A stretch of DNA of 64,000 nucleotides from an uncultured Neomegalonema sp. (GTDB taxonomy: Bacteria > Pseudomonadota > Alphaproteobacteria > Rhodobacterales > Rhodobacteraceae): the NCBI GenBank assembly GCA_937995735.1, contig CALKIZ010000061.1, forward strand, positions 1 through 64,000, in the 5' to 3' direction. A model generated the notes under the pieces. The model made no database searches, had not been told where the DNA came from, and saw nothing but the letters and a program-made list of their open reading frames with translations. Positions 1 to 8,229 of the stretch are shown here, in pieces (position 1 is the first letter of the stretch; each line of letters begins with the position of its first letter). The position numbers and the translations under genes are program-made.

Positions 1-818
1 AGCCCGCGTGTTTTGGAATCTCCGAACAAGCATTCAATGGACCAACGTCGGCGGTACGCTTTGAGCGCGCGATGACCGTCTCTGTTGGCCGCGACAATGA
101 GCCAATCGCCCTTGCCAATCTTTTTGGCCGCAAAGGTTAGCCGGAGGTGTCCTTGCTTATCCGGCAGTTCAAGCGCGCCTCGAATACGCCGGTTTTTCTT
201 GGTTTTCCGCAAGAGACTGGCAAGGGCAAAACGACGACCGTCTTCGAGCCTAATGCACATATCCTGTTTCATCCGAATAACGAAGGGGACATTGTTTTCA
301 TTCAGATAATTCATCCATTGTGCTCCGATGAATTCTCGATCCGCCAAGAGATGTTTGATCGAAGCGGCCCCGAACATCTCCAGATAGCGCCGGATCAGAT
401 CGATCCGCTCAATCGTGCTTGATGAACCCGGTCCATTGAGGAACGTCCACATCAACGGCACGCGATGCCGCTCTGTCACGACCGCCAGTACGAGGATGTT
501 GATGTCCTTCTTGCCCAGCTTCCAGTTTGTTCGGTCTAGGCATAAAATTCGTTGCCCCGTCAGGCCCAGCAGTGACGGGATCAATCGGGCGGCCCAATCT
601 TCTCCCGGCCTCACATGCTGAAAAAATCGTTGGAGGCGGCGGTAGGTCGATGCTGGCTGCGCAGCCGAACCGCGCTCGCTCGCCACATGGCTCAGGTTCA
701 CCGTTCGAGAGCCGATCATGCCAACAATCAGCAGGATCAGAGTTTCCATCCTGCTCTTACTCAGATCGATATGCGACGATAGCCTCTCACTGAGCGCGTC
801 GAAGGTTTTCGTGGTCAT
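1..818 (-). CDS. IS4-family DDE transposase, 3' end cut by window edge
   Basis: Cut-and-paste transposase of an insertion sequence. The minus strand is open from an ATG to the left edge (about 272 residues) without a stop. It begins MTTKTFDALSERLSSHIDLS. DDE residues are visible: the first Asp in LCLDRTNW, the second in LADREFIG, and the Glu in the IS4 signature Y-x2-R-x3-E-x6-K, read as YRRRWSIECLFGDSK at the very edge. That signature assigns it to IS4 rather than IS5 or IS3. Only the C-terminal tail and the far IS end lie outside. The IS end on this side should lie between the ATG and about position 905, but terminal repeats cannot be defined with one end missing. No frameshift is seen, so the element may be intact. 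Confidence 0.9.
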   Translation of the reverse strand, partial: MTTKTFDALSERLSSHIDLSKSRMETLILLIVGMIGSRTVNLSHVASERGSAAQPASTYRRLQRFFQHVRPGEDWAARLIPSLLGLTGQRILCLDRTNWKLGKKDINILVLAVVTERHRVPLMWTFLNGPGSSSTIERIDLIRRYLEMFGAASIKHLLADREFIGAQWMNYLNENNVPFVIRMKQDMCIRLEDGRRFALASLLRKTKKNRRIRGALELPDKQGHLRLTFAAKKIGKGDWLIVAANRDGHRALKAYRRRWSIECLFGDSKTRG

Positions 819-1081
819 CACAGGGTCCTGTTTGCAACGCGGAATCCTCCATAAAACCACTCTTCGGCGCTCTCAGACAATCACTGTCGTGTAGTGTGGT
901 TAAACACAGAAGAGAGAATGACTGATTTCAGAGCCTTCGCGAGCGCTAGTCTTTGATGGTGAGAGAGTCTGAGCTTGGCAAATTGCAGTCGAAGCTACTC
1001 GATTGAAATAACAAGGCACGGCAACCACGCTGTGCGCTGGGGTTACTCCATAAGCACGAATAGTAATCATGGGACGGCTTG

Positions 1082-2684
1082 ATGCGAATATTCTCAATAA
1101 ATTCGATAGTGCTTGCAGGGCAGCAGATCGAGTTAAAGGACGATGCGATCGTTTGCTTTGTCGGTCAAAACAGCTCCGGCAAATCATCTGCTCTCAGATC
1201 GATCTATGAAAAGAATGTTCAGTCCAACCTCGCCTCGCCCAGCCATGTCGAAGAATGCAAAAGCTCACTTAAAGAGGGTATCCAGCATGGAGACGAAATT
1301 AAAAAAATATATAACAATTGACAGCGAGAGAAATTTAATTTCCGGACTGAAGACGAAGACCAGCCATCGGGGTGGAAACACTGTCTCTCACTTTTTTGAT
1401 AATGGTCAGCTTCCCGATTCACTGAAGAATAACTTTTTTTCAACTTTGGATTTACAGGCGAGGCTGTCAGCGCTCACCAACAGCGCAATGGTAAGCAGGA
1501 CTGGGGACCGACCTCAAACAGCGATGCAATGGATGGCGCATTCGCCCAAAATTGAAAAGGAGTTGTCGGCTGTCTCGAAAAGTCTCTTCGGGTTCGATCT
1601 TTCACTTTGTGCTGGTGCTGCCTCACAAATGACCCTCCACATAGGTGATCGAACTGATCCGGCTCCATATGGTGGCGATCGCAGTCAGGAATATTTCAAC
1701 GCAGTCGCGAAACTCCCCACAATCACTGAAGAAGGCGATGGCGTTAAGTGCGCGGTCGGTCTCCTTGCGGCTTGCGTCAGCAGAGATGCGGAAGTCTATC
1801 TGATCGATGAGCCTGATCTCTATTTGCATCCACCCCAAGCATACGAAGTCGGAAAGTTGATTGTCGATATCCTCGAGAAGAGGCAGATTTTCGTCGCGAC
1901 TCATAGTGCGCGTTTCATCCAGGGCTTGGCTGACGCGGCGAAGGATCGTCTTGTCGTTGTTCGCTTAGAAAGAGACATCGAAACGGCCAGCGCGCATGTC
2001 GTTGAGAACGATGTTTTCACCGACGTAAAGGCCGATCCGATACTCGCGTTCACCAACATTCTCGAAGGCTTCTTTCACTCACAGATTATCCTCTGTGAAG
2101 ACGAGGCGGACTGCCTGTTTTATCGTGCGACGGCACATCGGATACTCGGTGACAGAGCGTTCAAGAACGCGCTCTGGCTCGGGGTCAACGGCAAATCTGC
2201 CTTCAAAAAAACAGCAGCAATTGCGAAACGGATGAAGGTGCCATTTAGGGTAATTGCTGATTTCGATTTGCTAAGAAATGCTGATGACGTCGCACCACTG
2301 CTGGAAGAACATGCTGAGGTAAGCGAATTCTTCGTTAGCGAGATTTCTTGGCTCGAAGGGCAAATCCAGAGTGACGGCAAGCTAAATTGGCAATTGTTGA
2401 AAGAAAATGGCCTTCGAGCAGCTAGCCACAATGAAGCGACGTACAAACGGATAGATAAGTTGTTGCGGGCCTTGAACGATGTCGGGATCATCATCAACAG
2501 GTTCGGCGAAGTCGAACATCTTCGCGAACCAAAACTTCCCAAAAAAGGCGTCGAGTGCATTGGGTCGATGCTTGCCGAAAATTTGGAAGACAGTGATGAA
2601 TATGCCGACCTTCGTAAGTTCTGGAAGGAACTTGAAAGTCAGGCGATAGCGACACCTAATTCTTTGGCGAGACTGTTCAATTGA
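1082..2684 (+). pseudogene. OLD-family ATP-dependent endonuclease (ATPase + TOPRIM), frameshifted at an A7 tract
   Basis: The gene is split over two frames. The first frame (ATG at 1082, preceded by an in-frame TTG) has Walker A GQNSSGKS and stops about 80 codons in. The second frame carries the rest: an ABC-signature-like EEGDGVKCAVG, Walker B in VYLIDEPDLYLHP, the switch His in VATHSARF, then a C-terminal TOPRIM domain with the Glu in IILCEDEADCLFY and the D-x-D in VIADFDLL. Joining the frames by dropping one A from the seven at 1301-1307 gives one protein of about 533 residues, normal for OLD nucleases. OLD proteins are standalone anti-phage nucleases or partners of a UvrD-like helicase; no helicase is seen here. 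It may be a pseudogene, a phase-variable gene, a slippage-expressed gene or a sequencing error. Confidence 0.8.
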
Positions 2685-2866
2685 TCGCATTTTTATGCTG
2701 CACCGGCTGTTTCTTATTGAACACCCGTTCAAGTGCCTAAGCGCTTTCTTTGCATGCCGTTTGCAAGCGCGGCTAACCGCTTCGGGTCCATTACAGAAGT
2801 CGGGTTCAACCAAAAATAAACGGCATCGCCACCATTATTCCCTTTTTATAATTATTACCTTCCAAA

Positions 2867-2960
2867 CAATTATGCCTGTGTAGTGGGCGTCGCTTTTTCG
2901 ATCAGAAACATTTTCGATTGGAGGAGTGGATTCCCCGCATACGCGGGGAATGACGGTAAA
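2867..2960. repeat. Intergenic repeat, copy 1, with palindrome
   Basis: About 94 bp, closely matching copy 2 some 168 bp downstream. It ends in a near-perfect palindrome (2930-2951) built on CCCCGCATACGCGGGG, followed by AATGACGGTAAA. This is the look of a dispersed palindromic intergenic element. No gene is seen in the 500 bp between the OLD-like gene and the 2-hydroxyacid dehydrogenase gene. Confidence 0.8.
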
Positions 2961-3034
2961 AGCTATCAGTGTTTGTGCATCCTACATTGCCGAAGGCGGT
3001 GATGGGGAAAACGGGAACGAAGACCCTCTCCACA

Positions 3035-3129
3035 CAATCATGCCTGCGTAGTGGTCGTCGCTCTTTCAATCAGAAACATTTTTCGATTGGAGGAATGCAT
3101 TCCCCGCATACGCGGGGGATGACAGTAAA
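3035..3129. repeat. Intergenic repeat, copy 2, with palindrome
   Basis: Second copy of the element at 2867, in the same orientation, with scattered substitutions (for example GTAGTGGTCGTCGC against GTAGTGGGCGTCGC) and a one-base longer T run. The palindrome at 3099-3120 retains the CCCCGCATACGCGGGG core. Stem-forming RNA or a protein-binding role are both possible. Confidence 0.8.
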
Positions 3130-3184
3130 TCGCTGAGGCGCTTGCACCAGTGTCACTTTCACCCGCAGTTGCCTGCGGCAAACG

Positions 3185-4171
3185 CTATAGCATTGCCGGG
3201 ACGACGCGGTCCGGTGGGGTGTGACCATCGGCGTAGGTTTTGATGTTGATGATGACTTTCTCGCCCATCTCGATACGGCTTTCGATTGTTGCGCTGCCCA
3301 TATGCGGCATCAGCGTGACATTCGGCAAAGCGGCGAGGCGCGGGTTGATCTCGTGGCCGTGCTCGAACACATCAAGGCCCGCACCGCCAAGCTCGCCTGC
3401 TTCCAACATGCGGATCAGCGCGTTCTCATCGACAATCTCTCCGCGTGCGGTGTTAACGATATAGGCGGTTGGTTTCATCAGCCTGAGACGGCGGGGCGAT
3501 AGTAAGTGATAGGTTCCCGGCGTGTGCGGGCAATGGATCGAGACAACATCCATGCGCGCAAGCATCTGGTCGAGGCTTTCCCAATAGGTCGCGCCGAGAT
3601 CTTCTTCGACTTCGGGCCGCAGGCGTTTGCGGTTGTGGTAATGAATCTCAAGACCGAAAGCCGCCGCCCGCCGTGCCACGGCTTGTCCGATCTGGCCCAT
3701 ACCGATAATGCCGAGCCGCTTGCCGAAGACGCGATGGCCCAACATGGCGGTCGGTGCCCATCCCGTCCATTCACCGGACTCGATCAGCTTGACGCCATCA
3801 ACCAGACGGCGCGGCACAGCAAGAATGAGCGCCAATGTCATATCCGCGGTGTCTTCGGCCAAAACACCCGGTGTATTCGTGACGTGAATTCCGCGTTGGC
3901 GCGCCGTTGCCACATCAATGTGGTCCACCCCTGCCCCGAAATTGGCAATCAGGCGGAGGTTTTCTCCGGCTCTGGCAATCAGACCCGCATCAATCTGGTC
4001 GCCCAGCGCGGGCACTAACACATCCGCACCGGCCATCGCTTCGGCCAGTTGCGCCGTGGTCATGGGCGCATCATCAGGATTAAGCGTTACATCAAATAAT
4101 TCCTGCATCCGCGTCTCAACCTGCTCGGGCAATTTGCGGGTTACGACGACTTTGGGGCGGCTGTCAGGCAT
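3185..4171 (-). CDS. D-isomer 2-hydroxyacid dehydrogenase (glyoxylate/hydroxypyruvate reductase type)
   Basis: NAD(P)-dependent cytosolic oxidoreductase that interconverts 2-keto acids and D-2-hydroxy acids. At 328 residues it has normal family length. The substrate domain halves flank a Rossmann domain with GMGQIG at 157-162. The catalytic Arg lies in NTARGEIVDE (Arg243) and the catalytic His in LMPHMGSAT (His290). The substrate loop NFGAGVDHID is typical of glyoxylate/hydroxypyruvate reductases, which return photorespiratory-type or serine-cycle carbon to glycerate. Exact substrate cannot be read from sequence. It is transcribed alone, divergently from the SH3 protein gene. Confidence 0.85.
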   Translation of the reverse strand: MPDSRPKVVVTRKLPEQVETRMQELFDVTLNPDDAPMTTAQLAEAMAGADVLVPALGDQIDAGLIARAGENLRLIANFGAGVDHIDVATARQRGIHVTNTPGVLAEDTADMTLALILAVPRRLVDGVKLIESGEWTGWAPTAMLGHRVFGKRLGIIGMGQIGQAVARRAAAFGLEIHYHNRKRLRPEVEEDLGATYWESLDQMLARMDVVSIHCPHTPGTYHLLSPRRLRLMKPTAYIVNTARGEIVDENALIRMLEAGELGGAGLDVFEHGHEINPRLAALPNVTLMPHMGSATIESRIEMGEKVIINIKTYADGHTPPDRVVPAML

Positions 4172-4278
4172 TAAACTCTCCGTCGGGTCATAATCATGCG
4201 CTCAAGTAGCAGATTGCGCAATAAATGAAAAGAAACGTCATACTTGATTTTCTGTGCGCTTCGTCGCACTCCGTAACC

Positions 4279-4770
4279 ATGAAAACGCTGCTTTTTGCAA
4301 TGATTGTTCTTGCTGTTCCTGCACAAGCACAAACGCTTGGGGTCGGTCCTGAGACGGGTGCGCCATTGCCGCGCTTTGAATCCCTCAAATTCAACAAAGT
4401 CAACCTGCGCCGGGGCGCGGGGGAAGATTATCCTATCGCTTGGACTTTTCAGCTTTACGGCTTGCCCGTGGAGATTTTTCAGGAATTCAAGGATTGGCGT
4501 CATGTACGCGACCATGATGGCGCGACAGGGTGGATGCATAAATCTCAACTCGGCACAGCGCGCACGGCTCTGGTCCGGGAAAAGATCGTCGATTTACATG
4601 CGGAACCGGATGCCACCACAAAAACCGTCGCTCAAATCGAACCCGATGTTGTGCTGCGCCTGATAGATTGCCGCGTCGATTGGTGCAGAGCCAAGGTCGA
4701 GGGCTATCGCGGCTGGGTCAGTAAAGACAATTTATGGGGTGTGTTGCCCGAAGACGTCTTTGGGGAATGA
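4279..4770 (+). CDS. Secreted bacterial SH3-domain protein
   Basis: About 163 residues starting MKTLLFAMIVLAVPAQAQ, a clear Sec signal peptide ending in AQA. An in-frame upstream ATG would put a non-hydrophobic leader ahead of it, so this start is preferred. The mature part has two SH3-like repeats: one with KVNLRRGAGEDYPIAW, the N-L-R-x-G-x-G signature of SH3_3 domains, closing with GATGWMHKSQL, and a second closing with YRGWVSKDNLWG. Such domains usually bind cell-wall peptides in the periplasm. The gene converges on the methionine synthase gene with a 7 bp gap. Specific partner unknown. Confidence 0.8.
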   Translation: MKTLLFAMIVLAVPAQAQTLGVGPETGAPLPRFESLKFNKVNLRRGAGEDYPIAWTFQLYGLPVEIFQEFKDWRHVRDHDGATGWMHKSQLGTARTALVREKIVDLHAEPDATTKTVAQIEPDVVLRLIDCRVDWCRAKVEGYRGWVSKDNLWGVLPEDVFGE

Positions 4771-4777
4771 TGGCTGG

Positions 4778-5827
4778 TTAAATGCTTTGCGCGGCTTTGC
4801 ACAGATTGCGGAGCTTCTTGACGGCAAGGTCGTGGCCTAGAAAACCCAAACCACAATCGGGGGCGGCAATCAGACGCTCTTGCGGGACATGCTGTAAAAT
4901 CGCCTGCATCCGTGCAGTGATTTGATCGACTGTTTCCAACTCGCTCGAGGCAATTCTGATAAAGCCGACGATCAAACTGGATTGCGTGAAGCGCTCGAAT
5001 AAGTCGGACGGATTGTGCCGGTGGGCATCCTCGATAGAAATCGCATCGACCGTGCCATCAACGGCTTCGGCGATCTGCAAATAAGCTTTCGGGTCGGCTT
5101 TGGGATAATCGTGATCATCAAGGTGATTGGGGTAACCGCAACACATATGCACGGTGCGGGTCACGCTGTCCGGCACATCATCAAAGCATCGCGCGAGTGT
5201 TGCGATGCCGTAATCAAGCGCCTCGTTCGGTTTGCGGGCAAAGATCGGCTCGTCAATCTGGATATTCCGGCAGCCCGCTTTTGCCAGTGCTTGCACCTGT
5301 ACATTCAAGGCTTTTGCAAGATCATTTGCAAGGCGCGCGGGGTCGTTGTAATGCGCATCAACAGTCGTGTCCGAAATGGTCATCGGTCCCGGCATCGTGA
5401 TCTTTACCGGGCATCCGGCGGCCTCTTCCGCTATGCGCCAGTCGCGCACGAGCGTTTCTGTATCGCCCGCCGTCACGTCGTCCCGGATTGTCGGCAACTC
5501 GCTGTGATAGGCACCATTGCGCCATTGCCGCCGGGTTAAACCGTCAAAATCGAAACCCTCGAAATGACGGCATTGGTAATGCACGTAATTGTCGCGCCGG
5601 ACTTCGCCATCGGTGGGCAGGTCGATACCGCTCTCAAGCTGTTCCCGCACCACCTCGGTGGTGGCCCGGTCGAGCAGTGCCGTTGTCTCATCTGATTGCT
5701 GCCGCGCCCAATCGCGCGTCACGCGCTCGCCGAAACTTTCCGCATCATGGCCAGTCTGGAACCAATCTCTGACGGGGACATAATCCGGTTTTGGAAAAGC
5801 GCCAATACAGGTTGTGGGCAAAGGCAT
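4778..5827 (-). CDS. Core methionine synthase (MetE C-terminal-domain protein)
   Basis: A 349-residue TIM-barrel protein equal to the catalytic C-terminal half of cobalamin-independent methionine synthase, without the N-terminal folate-holding half. The zinc ligands that activate homocysteine are present: His227 and Cys229 in VHMCCGYPN, Glu266 in SIEDAH and Cys325 in APDCGLGF. The N-terminus CIGAFPKPDYV resembles the S-x-P-R entry region of MetE. Stand-alone core-MetE proteins are thought to take methyl groups from donors other than methyl-tetrahydrofolate, such as methylated corrinoid or small thiols; here the donor is unknown. Single gene, with the puc-cluster terminator just upstream. Confidence 0.85.
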   Translation of the reverse strand: MPLPTTCIGAFPKPDYVPVRDWFQTGHDAESFGERVTRDWARQQSDETTALLDRATTEVVREQLESGIDLPTDGEVRRDNYVHYQCRHFEGFDFDGLTRRQWRNGAYHSELPTIRDDVTAGDTETLVRDWRIAEEAAGCPVKITMPGPMTISDTTVDAHYNDPARLANDLAKALNVQVQALAKAGCRNIQIDEPIFARKPNEALDYGIATLARCFDDVPDSVTRTVHMCCGYPNHLDDHDYPKADPKAYLQIAEAVDGTVDAISIEDAHRHNPSDLFERFTQSSLIVGFIRIASSELETVDQITARMQAILQHVPQERLIAAPDCGLGFLGHDLAVKKLRNLCKAAQSI

Positions 5828-5884
5828 GGCTGGATCTCAAATCGCTATGGACGCCTGCTCATCAGGCGGAAAATCAATGGCGAA

Positions 5885-5918
5885 CAAAAAAGCCCGCCGT
5901 GAGGTATTCACAGCGGGC
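5885..5918 (-). terminator. Intrinsic terminator of the puc-cluster transcript
   Basis: On the minus strand an 11 bp stem (GCCCGCTGTGA pairing with TCACGGCGGGC, one G-U pair) closes a short loop and is followed by a T run. It lies about 30 bp after the stop of the repeat protein and before the core-MetE start, so it ends the leftward transcript. Confidence 0.85.
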
Positions 5919-5949
5919 AGGCTATCTCTGTCAATCGGTATTGAGCGTG

Positions 5950-6582
5950 TCAGCGTTTCATCAACAGCGGAAACATGAAATCGCCAAACCGCTTTGTGCC
6001 TTTATAAACGGTCAACCCCCAAGGCTTTCGTTTGCTGATGAGCGGAAAGAGAAAGTCGCCAAAATGCTTTGTGCCCTTGTAGACAGGGAACCACGACGCC
6101 CGGCGATTATTGATCAACGGTGTCAGGAAAGCGCCGAAGCGCTTCGTCCCGCTATAATGCGTAAATCCGTGCGGTTTACGTCTGTTGATTAACGGATACA
6201 GAAAATCACCGTAGCGCTGATTTCGCTGAATTTTCGGCAATGGTTCAAGAGGCAGCTCGGGGCTGACGAGGACATCTTCTTTGCCTAAGCCCACATCAAT
6301 GCGGGGTTGGCTGTCCGCGATTTTCGTTGCTTCTTTCGCCGCGCCGAACGGCACGAAGGGCGCGCGGATAACGACCAGTTTCTTCCCGCCATCAAGGGCT
6401 GAGGCATAGGCAGAGGCCGCCTCTTCGCCGACTTGTGCATCTGTCATTGCGGCAGCGGCATCGGAACCAGCGCCAATGACGGAATATGTTTTCTCAGGAA
6501 AACCCGCTTCTGAGAGGCCGGAGACAACCGCATTGGCCGCCGCGTCATCATTATAGAGCCGGGTGATGATTGTCGTCGTCAT
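5950..6582 (-). CDS. Unknown puc-cluster protein with exact 25-residue repeats
   Basis: Not recognised as a named family. Start supported by GGAGG 6-7 bases upstream. Residues 1-100 form an alternating alpha/beta segment (TTTIITRLYNDDAAANAVV..., KKLVVIRAPF) resembling general-stress small domains that scan for paired beta-alpha units. After a Pro-rich linker, residues 124-210 consist of three 25-residue repeats plus a half repeat, each of the form F-G-D-F-L-x-P-L-I-x-x-R-R/K-x..W/G-F..Y-x-G-T-K-R/H. The repeats are basic and aromatic, suggesting membrane-surface or pigment-complex contact. It lies 47 bp after pucC on the same strand and before the terminator, so it probably shares the puc transcript. 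A role in antenna assembly is inference from position only. Confidence 0.8.
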   Translation of the reverse strand: MTTTIITRLYNDDAAANAVVSGLSEAGFPEKTYSVIGAGSDAAAAMTDAQVGEEAASAYASALDGGKKLVVIRAPFVPFGAAKEATKIADSQPRIDVGLGKEDVLVSPELPLEPLPKIQRNQRYGDFLYPLINRRKPHGFTHYSGTKRFGAFLTPLINNRRASWFPVYKGTKHFGDFLFPLISKRKPWGLTVYKGTKRFGDFMFPLLMKR

Positions 6583-6629
6583 ATCGTTCCTCCACTCTCA
6601 AATCGTCCATGCGAAAATCGCAGGGTAGT

Positions 6630-8072
6630 CTAGCGCGTCTCAAAAGACGCTTTGGTCTGTACATAGGCCGGTGCGGATGGTTTTCGACCTTGGCCGCGCT
6701 GACGCATCATCGGCACGAGCACAATGCAGGCGAGCGCCAGCAAAATAATCTCGAAGACAAAAACCGGAAGGTATGCGCTCGCCGGATTCACCTGCCCTGC
6801 CGCTGACCATCCTGTGATGAGATCGCGCATGATCCCGCCAATCGCGATGGCCAAACCCGCCGCTGTGGCTTGTACTGCGCCCCACGTTCCGAGGGCGAGG
6901 CCCACCTGTTCTTTCGGAGCCGCACGCATTGTCGCCGTCAATGTGCCATGCCCGAAAAGACCCGCGCCGAGGCCCAAAAATAACGTGGCCAGCACAAACA
7001 ACTCAACACGCGGGAAGGACAACGTGGCGATAATCGCCAGAAAAGCGGGGATGCCAATAATCGCCCCCATATTGGCGACACTGGACGGGCATCCATCTTT
7101 TTGACTGAGGATTTTTGACGCGAGGCCAAAGCCTATCAAGCCGCCAAAAGCCATGACTGCTGTTAGTTTCGTCGTTCCGGCGACGCTCATGCCGAGCGCT
7201 TGTCCGCCATAAGGCTCGATCAGGACATCGGCCATACCGAAACCCGCCGTGCCAAGCCCGATAATAACGAGCAAACGAAGCGCGCCAGCGTTTCGTGCAA
7301 AGGCGCGCCAGGATTCGTCGAAATTGGCTTTAGGGGCTTTGGATTGCGCCCGCTGGCGGTCGCGTGCTTCTTGCTTCCAGATCGCGGTGAGGTTCAACGC
7401 GACGGTGACAACGGCGGACCCTTGAATAACCTGTATCAAGCGACCGGGCGTATAGTTTTCTAAGAGCGCGCCGAAAATCAAAGCGCTGGCAATCATGCCA
7501 AGCAACAGCGCGACATACATCAGGCCAACGACTTTTGGCTGGTCTTCTGTCTCGACCAGATCGGTTGCCAATGCCAGTCCCGTTGTCTGCACCGTGTGCA
7601 AACCTGCGCCGACCAACAAAAACGCCAGCGCCGCAGAAGACAGCCCCAACCAGCGCGGGGCATCAACCGCTTCGCCATACCCCGACAGCACCAGCAAGGC
7701 GAAAGGCATAATCGCGAATCCGCCGAATTGCAGCATTGTCCCTTTCCAGATGAAAGGAACCCGCCGCCAGCCAAGCGCAGAGACATGGGTATCGGATCGA
7801 AAGCCGATGAGAACACGAAACGGTGCAAAAACAATCGGGAGAGCCAGCATGACCCCGACCAGCGTTGCCGGAACCGATAACTCAACGATCATGACACGGT
7901 TCAATGTGCCGACCAGCAGCACCAGCGCCATACCAACAGTGACTTGAAAAAGAGACAGCCTCAGCAAACGCGACAAAGGAACATCGGTCGTTGCGACATC
8001 GGCAAACGGCAGGTACTTCGGACCTATCCGCGAAAGCTTTCCGAGCGCATAACGACGATAGTTGTTCAACAA
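6630..8072 (-). CDS. pucC: PucC-type light-harvesting assembly protein (MFS/BCD family)
   Basis: A 480-residue, 12-helix inner-membrane protein of the bacteriochlorophyll delivery branch of the major facilitator superfamily. The PucC/LhaA signature region includes LNRVMIVELSVPATLVG, FRVLIGFRSDTHVSALGWRRVPFIW and LMYVALLLGMIASALIFG, and the second half has ADVLIEPYGGQALGMSV. Family members assemble antenna complexes and may chaperone bacteriochlorophyll or antenna polypeptides. It follows pucA by about 140 bp on the same strand. The family also contains LhaA (LH1) and ORF428-like proteins, but linkage to LH2 genes favours PucC. The stop-proximal hairpin at pucA may set its lower expression relative to the antenna genes. 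Confidence 0.93.
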   Translation of the reverse strand: MLNNYRRYALGKLSRIGPKYLPFADVATTDVPLSRLLRLSLFQVTVGMALVLLVGTLNRVMIVELSVPATLVGVMLALPIVFAPFRVLIGFRSDTHVSALGWRRVPFIWKGTMLQFGGFAIMPFALLVLSGYGEAVDAPRWLGLSSAALAFLLVGAGLHTVQTTGLALATDLVETEDQPKVVGLMYVALLLGMIASALIFGALLENYTPGRLIQVIQGSAVVTVALNLTAIWKQEARDRQRAQSKAPKANFDESWRAFARNAGALRLLVIIGLGTAGFGMADVLIEPYGGQALGMSVAGTTKLTAVMAFGGLIGFGLASKILSQKDGCPSSVANMGAIIGIPAFLAIIATLSFPRVELFVLATLFLGLGAGLFGHGTLTATMRAAPKEQVGLALGTWGAVQATAAGLAIAIGGIMRDLITGWSAAGQVNPASAYLPVFVFEIILLALACIVLVPMMRQRGQGRKPSAPAYVQTKASFETR

Positions 8073-8211
8073 AGCAAAATGCCTCGCGGTCTGCCACGCC
8101 TTATAACCAACAGGCGTGAGCTGTTATGATTACACTGTGAACTTACTTCGAGGTCAGCCCGCAGCGTCTTCGACCCGACCGCCACCAGAACGATCAGGTC
8201 GTTTTATTACC

Positions 8212-8229
8212 TGTCAATCTGAACTGACA
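8212..8229. promoter_or_regulatory. Palindrome at the pucA stop: PpsR-like site or attenuator hairpin
   Basis: CTGTCA-N8-TGACAG, which fits TGTC-N10-GACA exactly (TGT-N12-ACA). It overlaps the last codons and stop of pucA. Read as DNA it is a PpsR/CrtJ consensus between pucA and pucC; read as RNA it is a 6 bp stem that could attenuate or stabilise the pucBA message. The sequence cannot decide between these. Confidence 0.5.

Noticed and set aside
2930-3120. CCCCGC..GCGGGG repeats resembling CRISPR repeats
   Set aside because: Only two copies, about 170 bp apart, with similarity extending over the whole 94 bp and no spacer array or cas genes.
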